Shown here piece by piece: positions 55,901 to 64,000 of a DNA stretch of 64,000 nt. The position numbers and the translations under genes were made by a program. The stretch's first letter is position 1, and every line of letters begins with the position of its first letter. Location of the stretch: contig OZ038324.1 in assembly GCA_964035795.1 (NCBI GenBank), positions 2,618,128-2,682,127 on the forward strand. The letters run 5' to 3'. This stretch comes from Pterobdella sp. o SKG-2022. Lineage: Eukaryota; Annelida; Clitellata; Hirudinida; Piscicolidae. The notes beneath the pieces were generated by a model. The model ran no database searches and was not told the DNA's origin. It saw only the letters and a list, made by a program, of their open reading frames with translations.

Positions 55901-56456
55901 TTAACCATTATGTTTCATGACTAAGACTACAAATACGGTAGTTTAGATATGTATATTAGGTTTATATAGTTATTATCAATTAAAAAACTGTGTCGTATTT
56001 TAAAGTAATAAGTATTACACAAGGTATTTGTAAAAAATATTTCTTCAAGTTAATCAAACTTCCAGATTGAGAGTCGACTGAAGGGAATCGATGCCTCAAA
56101 GGTGAGGGATGTGGTTCAGAAATACGTGTATGACAAGTGTCCTGCCCTCGCCTCCTATGGTGGGTGTCGTTGTGTTTCATGCTTTATTTCTGTCGTATAT
56201 TATAGCGTGTTTACAATTGCTGAGGTTATATATGGAATTGGCTTCAGTCTGATACTAATAATAATCATAACGCGTTGAATGGAGTTTCATGTTGATAGCA
56301 TTAATGTGTGTGTGCTTTTAAATTTGTCGACACGGTAGGGGTGTAGTGGCAGATGAAGTTTTTATTTATACATCCCATTGTTTTTCTGCAGGGCCCACCG
56401 AGCAAGTCCCAGACTACAACAGAGTCAGAAGCGCCATGTACTGGATGAGATTTTAA
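48035..56456 (+). CDS. UQCRC1: cytochrome bc1 complex core protein 1, fifteen exons
   Basis: Core subunit of mitochondrial complex III, related to processing peptidase beta. Exons: 48035-48097, 48461-48523, 48651-48737, 48868-48997, 49160-49251, 49394-49500, 52978-53057, 53187-53299, 53543-53635, 54718-54863, 54944-55009, 55060-55176, 55769-55808, 56066-56159, 56392-56456. All phases join, about 451 aa (human 480). Exon 1 is a basic presequence with no acidic residues. Then come NQLKVASEGTGAPTATVGLW, GSRHEAENMNGVTSLLEHLF, SYVSRNQLAFYAKC, PYRMVLAGAGG, ALYLGRRIPYYE and the terminal YNRVRSAMYWMRF, matching UQCRC1 over PMPCB. The protease zinc motif HxxEH is degenerate (SLLEH), as in core 1, so it is structural rather than catalytic. 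Intron 6 carries an antisense LINE and intron 9 a LINE tail. Confidence 0.93.
49630..49831. repeat. MITE-like inverted repeat
   Basis: Left arm about 49630-49686 and right arm about 49777-49831 are inverted copies (CATAAAATGAGGAAGATTTT against AAAATCTTCTTCATTTCATG) around an AT-rich centre. It lies in UQCRC1 intron 6. Confidence 0.8.
49965..50140. repeat. imperfect inverted-repeat element, family A
   Basis: Arms share TTTTTAAAATAACTT and its inverse AAGTTATTTTTAAAAA, with ATGAGAAT and ATTCTCA inside. A related element lies at 56764-56955. Confidence 0.6.
50203..50230. repeat. (CA)n at LINE 3' end
   Basis: About 13 CA units abut the 3' end of the antisense LINE. On the element's own strand this reads as a TG tail, in keeping with microsatellite-like tails of RTE-type elements. 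Confidence 0.8.
50231..52850 (-). mobile_element. RTE-like LINE with C-terminal zinc fingers
   Basis: Minus strand. 52096-50246 is one 616-codon frame. RT blocks run APGLDGISSNML, ENYRGIALLCVASKVFGRAI, NQCGFRPNRGCCDQIYAAKI, GVKQGDVLAPMLFNTYL, catalytic YADDIM, and later FKYLGSILN and GHLERM. The C-terminus has two finger-like motifs (CQHPGCNK...H...H and CPNCNNVF...H...C). Upstream, 52688-52137 carries the linker before RT (MWKCFKESFLNASKQLP, KPSTNLKSLDGRQTLF) in another frame, so one frameshift near 52.1-52.2 kb separates them. No endonuclease domain is visible, so it is 5'-truncated. The intact RT suggests a fairly recent insertion, antisense in UQCRC1 intron 6. Confidence 0.9.
52892..52969. 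repeat. compound (AC)n(AT)n microsatellite
   Basis: About 18 AC units followed by about 21 AT units, ending 8 bp before UQCRC1 exon 7. It takes the place of the usual polypyrimidine tract at that acceptor. Confidence 0.95.
53700..54545 (+). mobile_element. LINE 3' fragment with ATG-type tail
   Basis: The 273-codon frame 53709-54530 has an unmatched first third, then typical post-RT LINE sequence: YMTCVRPVMTYGSETW, RRAEKRMLRMMCGV, RQGSLRWLGHVVRK, GRPRLTWKGMME and NRVKWRERVRSW. RT itself is missing, so it is 5'-truncated. The 3' tail is AATGATGATG-like. A second copy of the last 100 bp is at 62235-62336. It lies in UQCRC1 intron 9, sense orientation. Confidence 0.85.
55468..55704 (-). other. 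unassigned 78-codon frame in UQCRC1 intron 12
   Basis: Minus-strand frame with a non-repetitive composition (YPQLRPSFFAF, NPHDLQRLLQAFKLG). It may be a transposon scrap, but I cannot place it in a family. Nothing else is visible in this intron. Confidence 0.2.
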
Positions 56457-56641
56457 AGGAGTAGTTTACGCTGATTATTTAATGTTTGAGGTTCGGAAAT
56501 CGAGAAAATACAAGAAGCTACGCTGCTTGTTATTAATTTTTATTTAATTTCCTATTGGCTGGTGATAATAACATTAGTTTCAAGAACTAAATACACATTT
56601 TTATTCAAAAATTGTTTAAGGTGATTCGAGGAAGTGACTGA

Positions 56642-56647
56642 AATAAA
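56642..56647 (+). terminator. poly(A) signal of UQCRC1
   Basis: AATAAA lies 186 bp after the stop codon and is followed by TTTTTGTGTT, a T/G-rich downstream element. Confidence 0.6.
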
Positions 56648-56763
56648 GGTTTTTGTAAAATATTTTTGTGTTATTTTTTATTTAAACTTCAAAATAATAA
56701 GGCTCTAAATTTTTAAAAGTTTATAAATCCATCCAGGATCGTTCTTGAGAGACATAATGTATC

Positions 56764-56955
56764 AATTTCTTAAAATAGCTCCATAAAATAAGAAAAAATA
56801 AGAATGTTTTTAATACTTTTTCAATTGATTGATTGATAATTCAAACTGAAGGATATTAGTGATTCATGATGAAGTTAGTTTTGTCGAATATTTCAGTTTA
56901 AATAAAAAAAGTATCAAAAAAATTGCCTTATTTTAAGAAGTTATTTTAAAACAAG
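56764..56955. repeat. imperfect inverted-repeat element, family A
   Basis: Same organisation as 49965-50140: TTAAAATAGCTCCATAAAAT at one end, and ATTTTAAGAAGTTATTTTAA at the other. Confidence 0.55.
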
Positions 56956-57008
56956 ATAGAATTTTGAGAATTGTCTATAACTTACATATAAAATAGGATT
57001 TTTTTTGG

Positions 57009-57182
57009 TAACAAATAACATCAATTAAAAGGAATTTTTTAATACATTCATTGAGAATCAATAATCGATAAGCTTAGCCTTATCATGAAACGTTTTATGA
57101 TAAGGCTAAACTTATCGAAAATTATAGCTTTTGATTCTCAATAAATGTATTAAAAATCCCTTTTAATTGATGTTATTTGTTA
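57009..57182. repeat. near-perfect 174-bp palindrome (MITE)
   Basis: Arms of about 84 bp meet at a loop of a few bases (around GAAACG). The ends read TAACAAATAACATC and GATGTTATTTGTTA, and the inner arms carry TAAGCTTAGCCTTATC and its inverse. The high arm identity suggests recent origin. Fragments of the GATAAGxTxxxCCTTATC centre recur near 39246 and 30395. Confidence 0.92.
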
Positions 57183-57748
57183 CAAAATATTGGAGAAAAT
57201 ATGATTTTATGAATCTAATTTTATACTGGGATTAATCTCATTTTATTTGCTGACCTTGATTGATTTAAAAATAATTTTTTGAGAACTAAATCCAGTGCAG
57301 AAGATTTCACTGCTGTTTTTCTAGGTTCGCCGTGTTATTCGATCTATTTTAAACTTTTTCATTCGAGAACCTTTGTATCATTGTCGGGTGGTCTGAGAGT
57401 GCTCCAAAGATTTTCTTGATGTCATTCAGTCTTATGTTTTTTTTTGTTACTTAACAAGATTGGTCGCATTGCAAATGTCCGAGATATCTTTTACAAAAAC
57501 TTTTGTATATTATTCAATAACTTTTTATTATGAGGTGCAGCTAATCAAAAATTTGTCTTTTCAAAAATTATAGATGACTAAAAACCTCAAAAAAATATGT
57601 TTTGAAGCGTGAATGTATTTATCAAAGAAATATATAAGTTAATGAAATTTCTTGGTGTAATGAAAATCAAGAAAATCCCTATTTGCAAAAGAGATTAACT
57701 GCAACAATTGTTGATTATGTTGATCGAATTTTTTATTAGAACTTTTCT

Positions 57749-57754
57749 TATAAG
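57749..57754 (+). promoter_or_regulatory. candidate TATA box, nucleotidyltransferase A
   Basis: TATAAG at 57749 lies only 17 bp before the first ATG (57766) but 35 bp before the second in-frame ATG (57784). If used, translation probably starts at 57784, which still leaves a signal peptide. Confidence 0.35.
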
Positions 57755-57765
57755 CGGTTTTATTA

Positions 57766-58767
57766 ATGAAATACAACTTTGCAATGCGTATCAAAGTATT
57801 TTTTCTTCTTTTTCTTTTTCAAAAGTTTTATTTTGCCCAGTGTTCAGCTTTAACAAATAGAGAAAAGTTGAATGCCACAAGACAGTTGACCGATGAAATC
57901 TTATCTTTGATGGACCTCCTAAAACCAACAAAAGAAGAAGTTATAGTTAGACAAGACTTGATCAAGCGCTTTAGAGAGGCTGTTGCCTTCATAAATCCTG
58001 AGGTAAAAGTTGAGCTGCATGGTAGTTATGCTTCTGATCTCTACCTGCCCAAAGCCGATATGGATTTTATTGTTCTCAACTGGACAAATAGCCCAGACGA
58101 TAAATTGGTTGAAAAACTCATAGATTTCGGAATTTTTTCTGAAAAAGAACTATATATACATAAAATAGAAGAATTTGATATTATAAAAACTAGAGACTTT
58201 ATCACTTCCATCAAAATGGATATTTGTAATAAAAATTCTGAATCAAAAAGCCTGGTAATTACAGATTACCTCAACCTACACCCAGCTATAAAACCTCTTT
58301 TCTTAACTGTCAAGTTACTCCTGGAACAAAGAAACTTGCATGATTATAGCATAGGAGGTTTCAAAGGATACTTCTTGTTCTGGATAGTTACTAGTTTTGC
58401 CCAAGTGAATGCTAAAAACTTCGGCGTAAATGAAAACTATGGCGAGTTACTTTTAGAGTTTTTCAATTTTTACGGGAACCTAAATTATTTCAACACTGGC
58501 ATCCGTTTAGTAGATGAATCCACGTGCTACACCAATCCCTTCTACCAACGTAAATCACTCTTCTCCCCTCCCAACTGCTATGATTTGCCAATAAGCATTC
58601 CACTTTCAATGAGTGATTTCAAAGAGTTAACATTGAATGGTGTGACAAAGTTTCCTGAAGTGCAGCAAACGTTCAGAGTGTGCCACAACAAACTTCTGCA
58701 TGCCCTCCACAACAATCACCCACACATCCTCTCCTCTATCATCGACTTTAACAACATTCGTAAATGA
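57766..58767 (+). CDS. TENT4/TRF4-like nucleotidyltransferase with signal peptide, copy A
   Basis: Intronless, 333 codons. Residues 1-28 form a signal peptide (hydrophobic core KVFFLLFLFQKFYF). The rest aligns with the catalytic and central domains of non-canonical poly(A) polymerases TENT4/TRF4: helix 41-70 (EILSLMDLLKPTKEEV), NTase motif HGSYASDLYLPKADMDF with Asp98 and Asp100, third carboxylate Asp152 (KMDIC), YSIGGFKGYFLF (194-205), and the PAP-associated segment NYGELLLEFFNFYGNLNYF (224-242). All three catalytic Asp are present. Cys254, Cys271 and Cys306 and sequons at Asn36 and Asn105 fit an oxidising secretory environment. TENT4 proteins are normally nuclear/cytoplasmic with no signal peptide. 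The start could be 57784. The substrate is unknown. AATAAA at 58874 ends the transcript. Confidence 0.82.
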   Translation: MKYNFAMRIKVFFLLFLFQKFYFAQCSALTNREKLNATRQLTDEILSLMDLLKPTKEEVIVRQDLIKRFREAVAFINPEVKVELHGSYASDLYLPKADMDFIVLNWTNSPDDKLVEKLIDFGIFSEKELYIHKIEEFDIIKTRDFITSIKMDICNKNSESKSLVITDYLNLHPAIKPLFLTVKLLLEQRNLHDYSIGGFKGYFLFWIVTSFAQVNAKNFGVNENYGELLLEFFNFYGNLNYFNTGIRLVDESTCYTNPFYQRKSLFSPPNCYDLPISIPLSMSDFKELTLNGVTKFPEVQQTFRVCHNKLLHALHNNHPHILSSIIDFNNIRK

Positions 58768-59159
58768 AAGCCTTTACTTTTGGTGGTTGTGCACTTTTGT
58801 TTGAAGTTCAAAATATGAACAAATTTGACATATTTTTTTTGTGGCATCTCATAAATTTTTGAAATTCTGATTAAATAAAAAAAACGTTTCGAGTTTCTAT
58901 TTTGAATTTAAAATTTATTTTTAAAGATTTTTCATCAATTTAAATTTTTTTTTACAACCTTTATATCACTTTTCACTTTGAAATTGTCAAAGTAGACGAA
59001 CTAATATTTTTTGAAAAGTTTATTATTCTGAAATTCCAAAGTTCTCTGAAACAGATGTTAAGTGAGCAAACTTTGATGTTTTTAGAAGATTAGGATAGAT
59101 TCATTAAAAAGTTAGTTGTCCAAAAAATAATCTTAATTGATTTCACACATATAAGATCA
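58768..59159. other. spacer between the two nucleotidyltransferase copies
   Basis: Holds the AATAAA of copy A (58874-58879) and AT-rich sequence leading to the TATA box of copy B. No ORF. Confidence 0.6.
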
Positions 59160-59169
59160 TATAAAAAGG
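59160..59169 (+). promoter_or_regulatory. TATA box, nucleotidyltransferase B
   Basis: TATAAAAAGG lies 47 bp upstream of the ATG at 59207. This is consistent with a start site near 59190, a very short leader, and copy B having its own promoter rather than being co-transcribed with copy A. Confidence 0.55.
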
Positions 59170-59206
59170 ATCATAGAATTTTTCGCTTAGTTCAAGTTTT
59201 GCCAAG

Positions 59207-60244
59207 ATGTTTTGTTTAATTTTCTTGATTTTGTTTTCACAAAAGTGTTTGGGAGGAAATGAGAACAACAGTTTCTATACAAATTCAACTGAGATTAAGT
59301 TTGAAAATGGAATTCGAAAAGTTCGCAATGTTGTATCGAAATTTGGAAAGATGCATTCTAATTTAAACCAATTGACCAATGAGATTTTTTCTTTGATGGA
59401 CCTACTTAAACCTACAAACGAAGAGGTTCGAGTAAGAGAGGACTTGATAAGGCGCTTTAAAGAAGCTGTTGCCTTCATCAGTCCTGAGACGAGAGTTGTG
59501 GTGCATGGCAGTTATGCTTCTGGTCTTTATCTTCCCAAGGCCGATATGGATTTCGGGATTTTAAACTGGACAAACGGGTCGTATGATCAATTGGTTGAAA
59601 AACTTATCGATTTTGGAGTCGTTTTGCAAGAAGAGACAGTTGTTTCCAAAGTGAAAGGATTTGATGTAGTGAAGACTAAAGATGCTTTAACTTTAATTAA
59701 ACTGGATATCACCAATTTCGAAGACTCTATAGCTAAACACGTTTCTACTACAAAGTTTTATAACATTTTTCCTCGAGTCAAACCGTTATTTTTGATAAAT
59801 AAAATGTTATTGAAGGAGAAGAAAATGTATCGAAGGTCTGAGGGAGGTCTCAAAGGGACCTACCTTTTTTGGATGATAATAAGCTTCTTACAAGCTTACG
59901 ACACTAACCAAAAAAATTATGGCGAGTTACTCTTGGAGGTTTTTGATTTTTATGGAAACTTAAATTATTACAACACTAGAATTCATTTATTGGATGATAC
60001 TACATGCTTCACTAACCCTTTCACCAAACGTAACTCACTTTTCTCCCCTCCAAACTGCTATGATCTACCAATAACCATTCCAATCTCGACGGATGAGTTT
60101 CAAGAGAAGTCTCTAGAAGATGTGACAAAGCTTTCAGAAGTGCAGCAAATGTTCAGAGTCTGTCACAAAAAACTTCTGCATGCTCTTCACAACAACCACC
60201 CACACATCCTCTCCTCTATCATCGACTTTAACAAAATTCGATAG
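59207..60244 (+). CDS. TENT4/TRF4-like nucleotidyltransferase with signal peptide, copy B
   Basis: Tandem paralogue of the upstream gene, intronless, 345 codons. Residues 1-16 are a compact signal peptide (MFCLIFLILFSQKCLGG). It is followed by a segment specific to this copy (17-50) with sequons NNS and NST. The NTase domain has HGSYASGLYLPKADMDF (Asp113, Asp115) and IKLDITN (Asp167). The central domain has RSEGGLKGTYLFW and NYGELLLEVFDFYGNLNYY. Cys267, Cys284 and Cys319 match the three conserved cysteines of copy A. The last 30 residues are almost identical between copies (LLHALHNNHPHILSSIIDFN). The N-termini differ, yet both have independent-looking signal peptides, so secretion is under selection. 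It has its own TATA box and AATAAA (60336-60341). Biochemical activity and substrate are unknown. Confidence 0.82.
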   Translation: MFCLIFLILFSQKCLGGNENNSFYTNSTEIKFENGIRKVRNVVSKFGKMHSNLNQLTNEIFSLMDLLKPTNEEVRVREDLIRRFKEAVAFISPETRVVVHGSYASGLYLPKADMDFGILNWTNGSYDQLVEKLIDFGVVLQEETVVSKVKGFDVVKTKDALTLIKLDITNFEDSIAKHVSTTKFYNIFPRVKPLFLINKMLLKEKKMYRRSEGGLKGTYLFWMIISFLQAYDTNQKNYGELLLEVFDFYGNLNYYNTRIHLLDDTTCFTNPFTKRNSLFSPPNCYDLPITIPISTDEFQEKSLEDVTKLSEVQQMFRVCHKKLLHALHNNHPHILSSIIDFNKIR

Positions 60245-61229
60245 ATGACGTGAACATTTTCAGAACAATTTATGGGACAATCAGCTTTACAACTGCTACT
60301 TCATAAGTTATATATAACAAATCACAGTTGATTCAAATAAACTTGAAAATTTCATTTTACGGTCACTTTTTTTCGTTTTTTCTCTAGCTCTCCTATTATG
60401 TAAAAAGATGTTATCCTAACTTTTTATTTTCACGATTTTGGTTTATTTTCCATTCTTTTAAAACAAAAAACAACTTAAGATAGCCTGTCTAAGCAAGTGG
60501 TCTAAAAAGCAACAAAGCTTTCTCAGGTTTCAGTGACAGTTACATACACGTGTTTCACTACCCATCTATCGTACAGTCAGTTTTTATCCTCTATGGTGTA
60601 TTGTAAAAATTATGAAACAATAGATGTTTGAAAAATCAAATTTTTGAAAAACTTTCTTTTAAGAACAGAGGCAGTGAATGAAAAATATCTTGTGGGCATG
60701 TAGCTAAGGTTTTGGTGAAGGTTTATCCAATTGGAAGTCAAAAGATACTGAGCAAGCTAACTTTAAACTCAAATTGAAATAATAAACAAAGGCTGATTTT
60801 CTTTTTATAAAAGCTTAATGAATCAAACTTATGCATCTCGTATGTATTGACTTAACTACTCAAGAATTCGACCCTCAGTCTTCAAAAACACTACTCGTCA
60901 TGTCTGATGAAAAACAGAGTTAAATTATTTCTTGAATTATCATCTTTCCTATGTTGGCAGTTGAAATATCTGTTTCATTCAACTGTAGCATAACTCGAGT
61001 GGCTTGGTCATGGGTGTCAGAAGGCCGATATTACATTTCTGAAAAACAAAAATCTTTGCGAAAAAATTCCATTCCTTGATAACGATACATTTTTATTGTA
61101 AAACAACGTTCTTAAACAGAAATTCTAGATGAAACCAAAAAAGCTTCCAATGAATAAAAAACAAGGCACATAAGAATAAAAGAAAAGGGTTCTTCCTTCA
61201 GACCATTTTTATTTTGTGTAGACGCCTAT
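60245..61229. other. spacer
   Basis: Contains the AATAAA of copy B at 60336-60341. Beyond that it is AT-rich with no recognised gene or element. Confidence 0.5.
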
Positions 61230-61415
61230 TGGTCTGTATAACTCAGAAATAGAGCATTAGACTAATTAACTAAAGTTACTGGGTTCGATCCCGCGTGGGC
61301 CGACAATTAGCACCTGCTCCACAGTGTGTTTTCGCTACATTAAATTTTTAGCAAGCGCTTAGTACTACATGGTAAAGCGCTTTATAAATACTGCATTACT
61401 TTATATTACATTACA
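61230..61415 (+). mobile_element. tRNA-derived SINE, copy 4
   Basis: The head is degraded at its start (GTCTGTATAACTCAG). Box B GGTTCGATCC and GGGCCGACAATTAGCACC are intact. The body has CACAGTGTGTTTTCGCTACA and AAGCGCTTTATAAATAC, and it ends in TATTACATTAC. It shares the full-length structure of copies 1 and 3. Confidence 0.9.
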
Positions 61416-61845
61416 AAACTCGAGTAGCCTTCACAGCCAGTCAAAGTTGCAGAACAATAGAACAGTTCCAAAGGCTTATGAGACATAACTGACGATGGCC
61501 TCCTATTAGATGCATCAATGTGAGACTTTAAAATAATCATCAAGTTTATATTAAAATTTTTTTCATAATAAATAAAGGTTAGACTCCGCATTCAAATAAC
61601 TCCACCCCTAGCGAGTATCATAAAACCATTTATTTTAAATAAAAAATTTCAAAAAATCACATGATTACTTATTGAAAAATCAATTTTCTATCAAAATTTT
61701 TTTGTGCTTACCTGTTCAAATGGAAATTTTGTCTTTCTTGCCTGCTATGTTAATTTCCGGAGTACCACAAAAGGTTCTTAATATTTTAATATGTATTACA
61801 TGCTTTAATGACGACATGTCGACCTCATGTGTGGTGTGTGTCTAT

Positions 61846-62200
61846 GTTGTATCACGTGTTCATATTGCATCTTTTTTCTTTATGTTTTATGTGTTTTTGT
61901 TGAGTTATATGTGTTAACGTTGTACCTGTGTTTAGGTTGTATTATGTGTTCATGTTGAATAATGTGTTTATGTTGTATCACATGAGTTTATACTGTATCA
62001 TATGTGATTATGCTGTATATGAGTTTATATTGTGTATGTGTTTTTGTAGTATTAAATTCTTGTTGTTGTGATATGTTTTTAGGTTGTATTATATGAGTTC
62101 AGATTGTATTGTGTTTATCTTGTATATGTGTGTGTTGTATAATTGGGTTCATGTTGTATTATGTGAGTTCAAGTTGTATTATATGTGTAATTATGTGTAA
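61846..62200. repeat. GTTGTATTATGTG minisatellite
   Basis: About 15 degenerate units of roughly 19-24 bp around GTTGTATYATGTGWGTTYA. It directly abuts a LINE tail fragment. Confidence 0.75.
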
Positions 62201-62234
62201 TATAGATATTATATGTTTAATATAGATATCAACG

Positions 62235-62336
62235 AGTATGGTGAAACAGAGAAAGATGGTTAAGTTGTGGAAAAAAGTCGGTGACTCCTTGGAAAAGGAA
62301 AGGTGGTGACTATAATATAAGGATAATGATTCTATT
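62235..62336 (+). mobile_element. LINE 3' tail fragment
   Basis: Reads AGAAAGATGGTTAAG, GTCGGTGACTCCTTGGAAAA and TGACTATAATATAAGGATAA, matching the last 100 bp of the element at 53.7-54.5 kb. It is a very short 5'-truncated copy. Confidence 0.8.
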
Positions 62337-63904
62337 ATTATTTGAAAATAGCGCCTTGTTAACATTACCAAAATATACATTTCATGCTTGTATTGAAAGT
62401 TACTGAATGTTTTGAGTTTATGTGCTGCGGTAGAAGGTATAATTGAAATTGATAAACGTTGTTTTTTGTGTTTGTATCCGTCTAATACTTTTCGGTACTT
62501 GTGTAAGTAGGTTTTTACAGAGTATATGTACCAAAATTTTTGTTTTTTTAACTACTTATTTATTATTATAAAAACCGCAGAACTATTATAAAACAGCATT
62601 ATTATTATCACAAAGACAGCATGTATGTATTCATGAAGTTCATATGCCTGTCGGAAGCACCTGTCTGCGTCATATACAGGTGTTTTGTGGAGAAAATATT
62701 TAAAAATTTGCAAGAATTTTGAAAAACTGCAAAACTATCAACACACTACAAATTCTATATTTTTCTATTAAAAACTCGCATCCTCTTTTTCGTCGTCTTT
62801 TTCGGCATACGCAAAAGATAATTAGCTGCGATGGAATTGCGTGGTGGATAGCATCGGGGTGGGCGCTTTTATGCCTTGTTGCAGAGCTTATGTTGTATTA
62901 GTGGTTGGGGTGATTGCTTTGGCTGCGTCGTGTGGTTTTATTCGTCAGTATTATTGTTTTCATTATTTTTTGTTTACTATTATTGTGTTTTTTTGTTTTA
63001 TTTTTGATATGTTTTAGTTTTTCTGTTTTGCTATTGTTGTTTTTTTTGCTTATAGCTTTATGAGGATTCTAATTATTAATTTTATTATTTAAAAAATTAT
63101 GATTTAAATGAGTATAATTGAAAATATAATGAAAATGAAGAAGAGAATAAAAAGGCAGTTCAAAATATTGGAGGAGCATGCATACAAAATTCAGTCATTT
63201 TTTGATTTAGTTGATAAGGACCAAAACTTGTGTTTAAAAATAATATTGAAAAATGTTAAATACAATATAATTTAAATAAAAATTCTCAATACAAATGGTT
63301 CAAGGTTTGTAGGGTTGACACCATAAATTAGTTGGCATGACAAAATCCCAAAACTTCATATTGGATAGGATTCAATTTGCGACCCATGAAATCTTAATTT
63401 GAAATAATCATACACTGAAGTGCTATTTTCTGTATAATCTTTTTAACTTCAATCAAAAAAAATTAAAGAAAAAAATCTTTCAACTAAAGGTCGTCAGAGT
63501 TCTAGGTTAAAAACTGGGTCTCTTGTGCTGGAGAATGATGTGAACCAGTAGTTGCAGTGGTTTTGGTGGGGTCTTGTGAGAGTTCAACGCTTGGGTGAAA
63601 GAGTTTTTATCAAATGAACTATATTTTTAGTTCAAAGTTATTATAAAACTGAAAACGATGTAGAATTTCAATTATTTTGAAAGCATAAATATCGAATCGA
63701 ATAAATTATCAGATAAAATCTTGCGAAAATAAATTTAAAAATTGAATAAAATCAATAAAAGAGGAAGAAGACGAGAAAGATGAATCTAAGGTAGTGATCC
63801 TGGAGAATTTCATAGCATCAGTTTTATGCGAGACATAAACTAACTCACACACGTGGGCAGTGCTCTGAGCAGATGGTTGGATCGGAATGAAAGAGTGGCC
63901 GAAT
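62337..63904. other. spacer, possible minus-strand exon near 63.5-63.6 kb
   Basis: Mostly AT-rich. About 63510-63600 is less AT-rich, and on the minus strand reads a Thr/Ser-rich segment ending in a stop (SPAQETQFLT). It could be the last exon of a gene entering from the right. I cannot confirm a splice acceptor. Confidence 0.2.
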
Positions 63905-64000
63905 GAATAAAGGGATTGATAGATAAATAGATAAATGGATAGATTAGTAGATGGATTGATGGGTAGATGGATGGATGGATGGGTAGATAGCTGAATGATT
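63905..64000. repeat. GATA/GATG tetranucleotide tract
   Basis: TAGATAGATGGATGGATGG-type repeat that runs to the window edge and may continue beyond. Confidence 0.9.

Larger units (their letters stand above)
56648..57748. other. spacer between UQCRC1 and the nucleotidyltransferase pair
   Basis: AT-rich, no ORF called. It contains two inverted-repeat elements listed separately. Confidence 0.5.

Noticed and set aside
57766..60244. Reading the nucleotidyltransferase pair as cGAS/OAS-type immune sensors
   Set aside because: The motif order (LPxADMD, KxDI, YSIGGxKG, NYGELLLEFF) follows TRF4/TENT4 and there is no zinc-ribbon or OAS signature. Shared superfamily only.

Overview
ORGANISM. This is nuclear DNA of an invertebrate-type metazoan. 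Genes are split by spliceosomal introns, the background is very AT-rich, and repeats are animal-type (CR1/L2-like and RTE-like LINEs, a tRNA-derived SINE, palindromic MITEs, CA/GATG/ATC microsatellites). The gene content is animal: Wnt11, IkappaB/Cactus, SCOC, DTD2 and UQCRC1. I cannot name the species. Exon boundaries given here were fixed by hand from reading phase and family alignment. LAYOUT. 0.4-2.6 kb: decayed CR1/L2-like LINE (-). 6.0-8.6 kb: a two-exon, glutamine-rich single-pass membrane protein (-). 10.6-11.6 kb: dead RTE-like LINE. 13.0-15.1 kb: SCOC (+). 16.4-17.0 kb: an Asp/Asn-rich ORF of uncertain status (-). 20.1-41.7 kb: an eight-exon Wnt11 gene (+) with an 11.8-kb first intron and a long basic insertion before the first cysteine. 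43.2-45.9 kb: a six-exon IkappaB-family gene (-). 46.5-47.5 kb: four-exon DTD2 (+), divergent from IkappaB across about 0.6 kb. 48.0-56.5 kb: fifteen-exon UQCRC1 (+), whose introns hold an antisense RTE-like LINE, a sense LINE tail and two MITEs. 57.8-60.2 kb: two intronless tandem paralogues of the TRF4/TENT4 (non-canonical poly(A) polymerase) fold, each starting with a signal peptide. The rest is AT-rich spacer, a fourth SINE copy, minisatellites and a LINE tail. HOW IT FITS TOGETHER. I see no operon or pathway cluster. Wnt11 is a secreted developmental signal, IkappaB controls NF-kappaB, DTD2 proofreads tRNA, UQCRC1 is a complex III subunit, and SCOC is a Golgi/endosomal coiled-coil adaptor. 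The most unusual items are the paired secretory-pathway TENT4-like nucleotidyltransferases, the Wnt11 insertion, and an excess of 5' splice sites with T at +3 (18 of the 33 introns deduced, five of them exactly GTTGGT).
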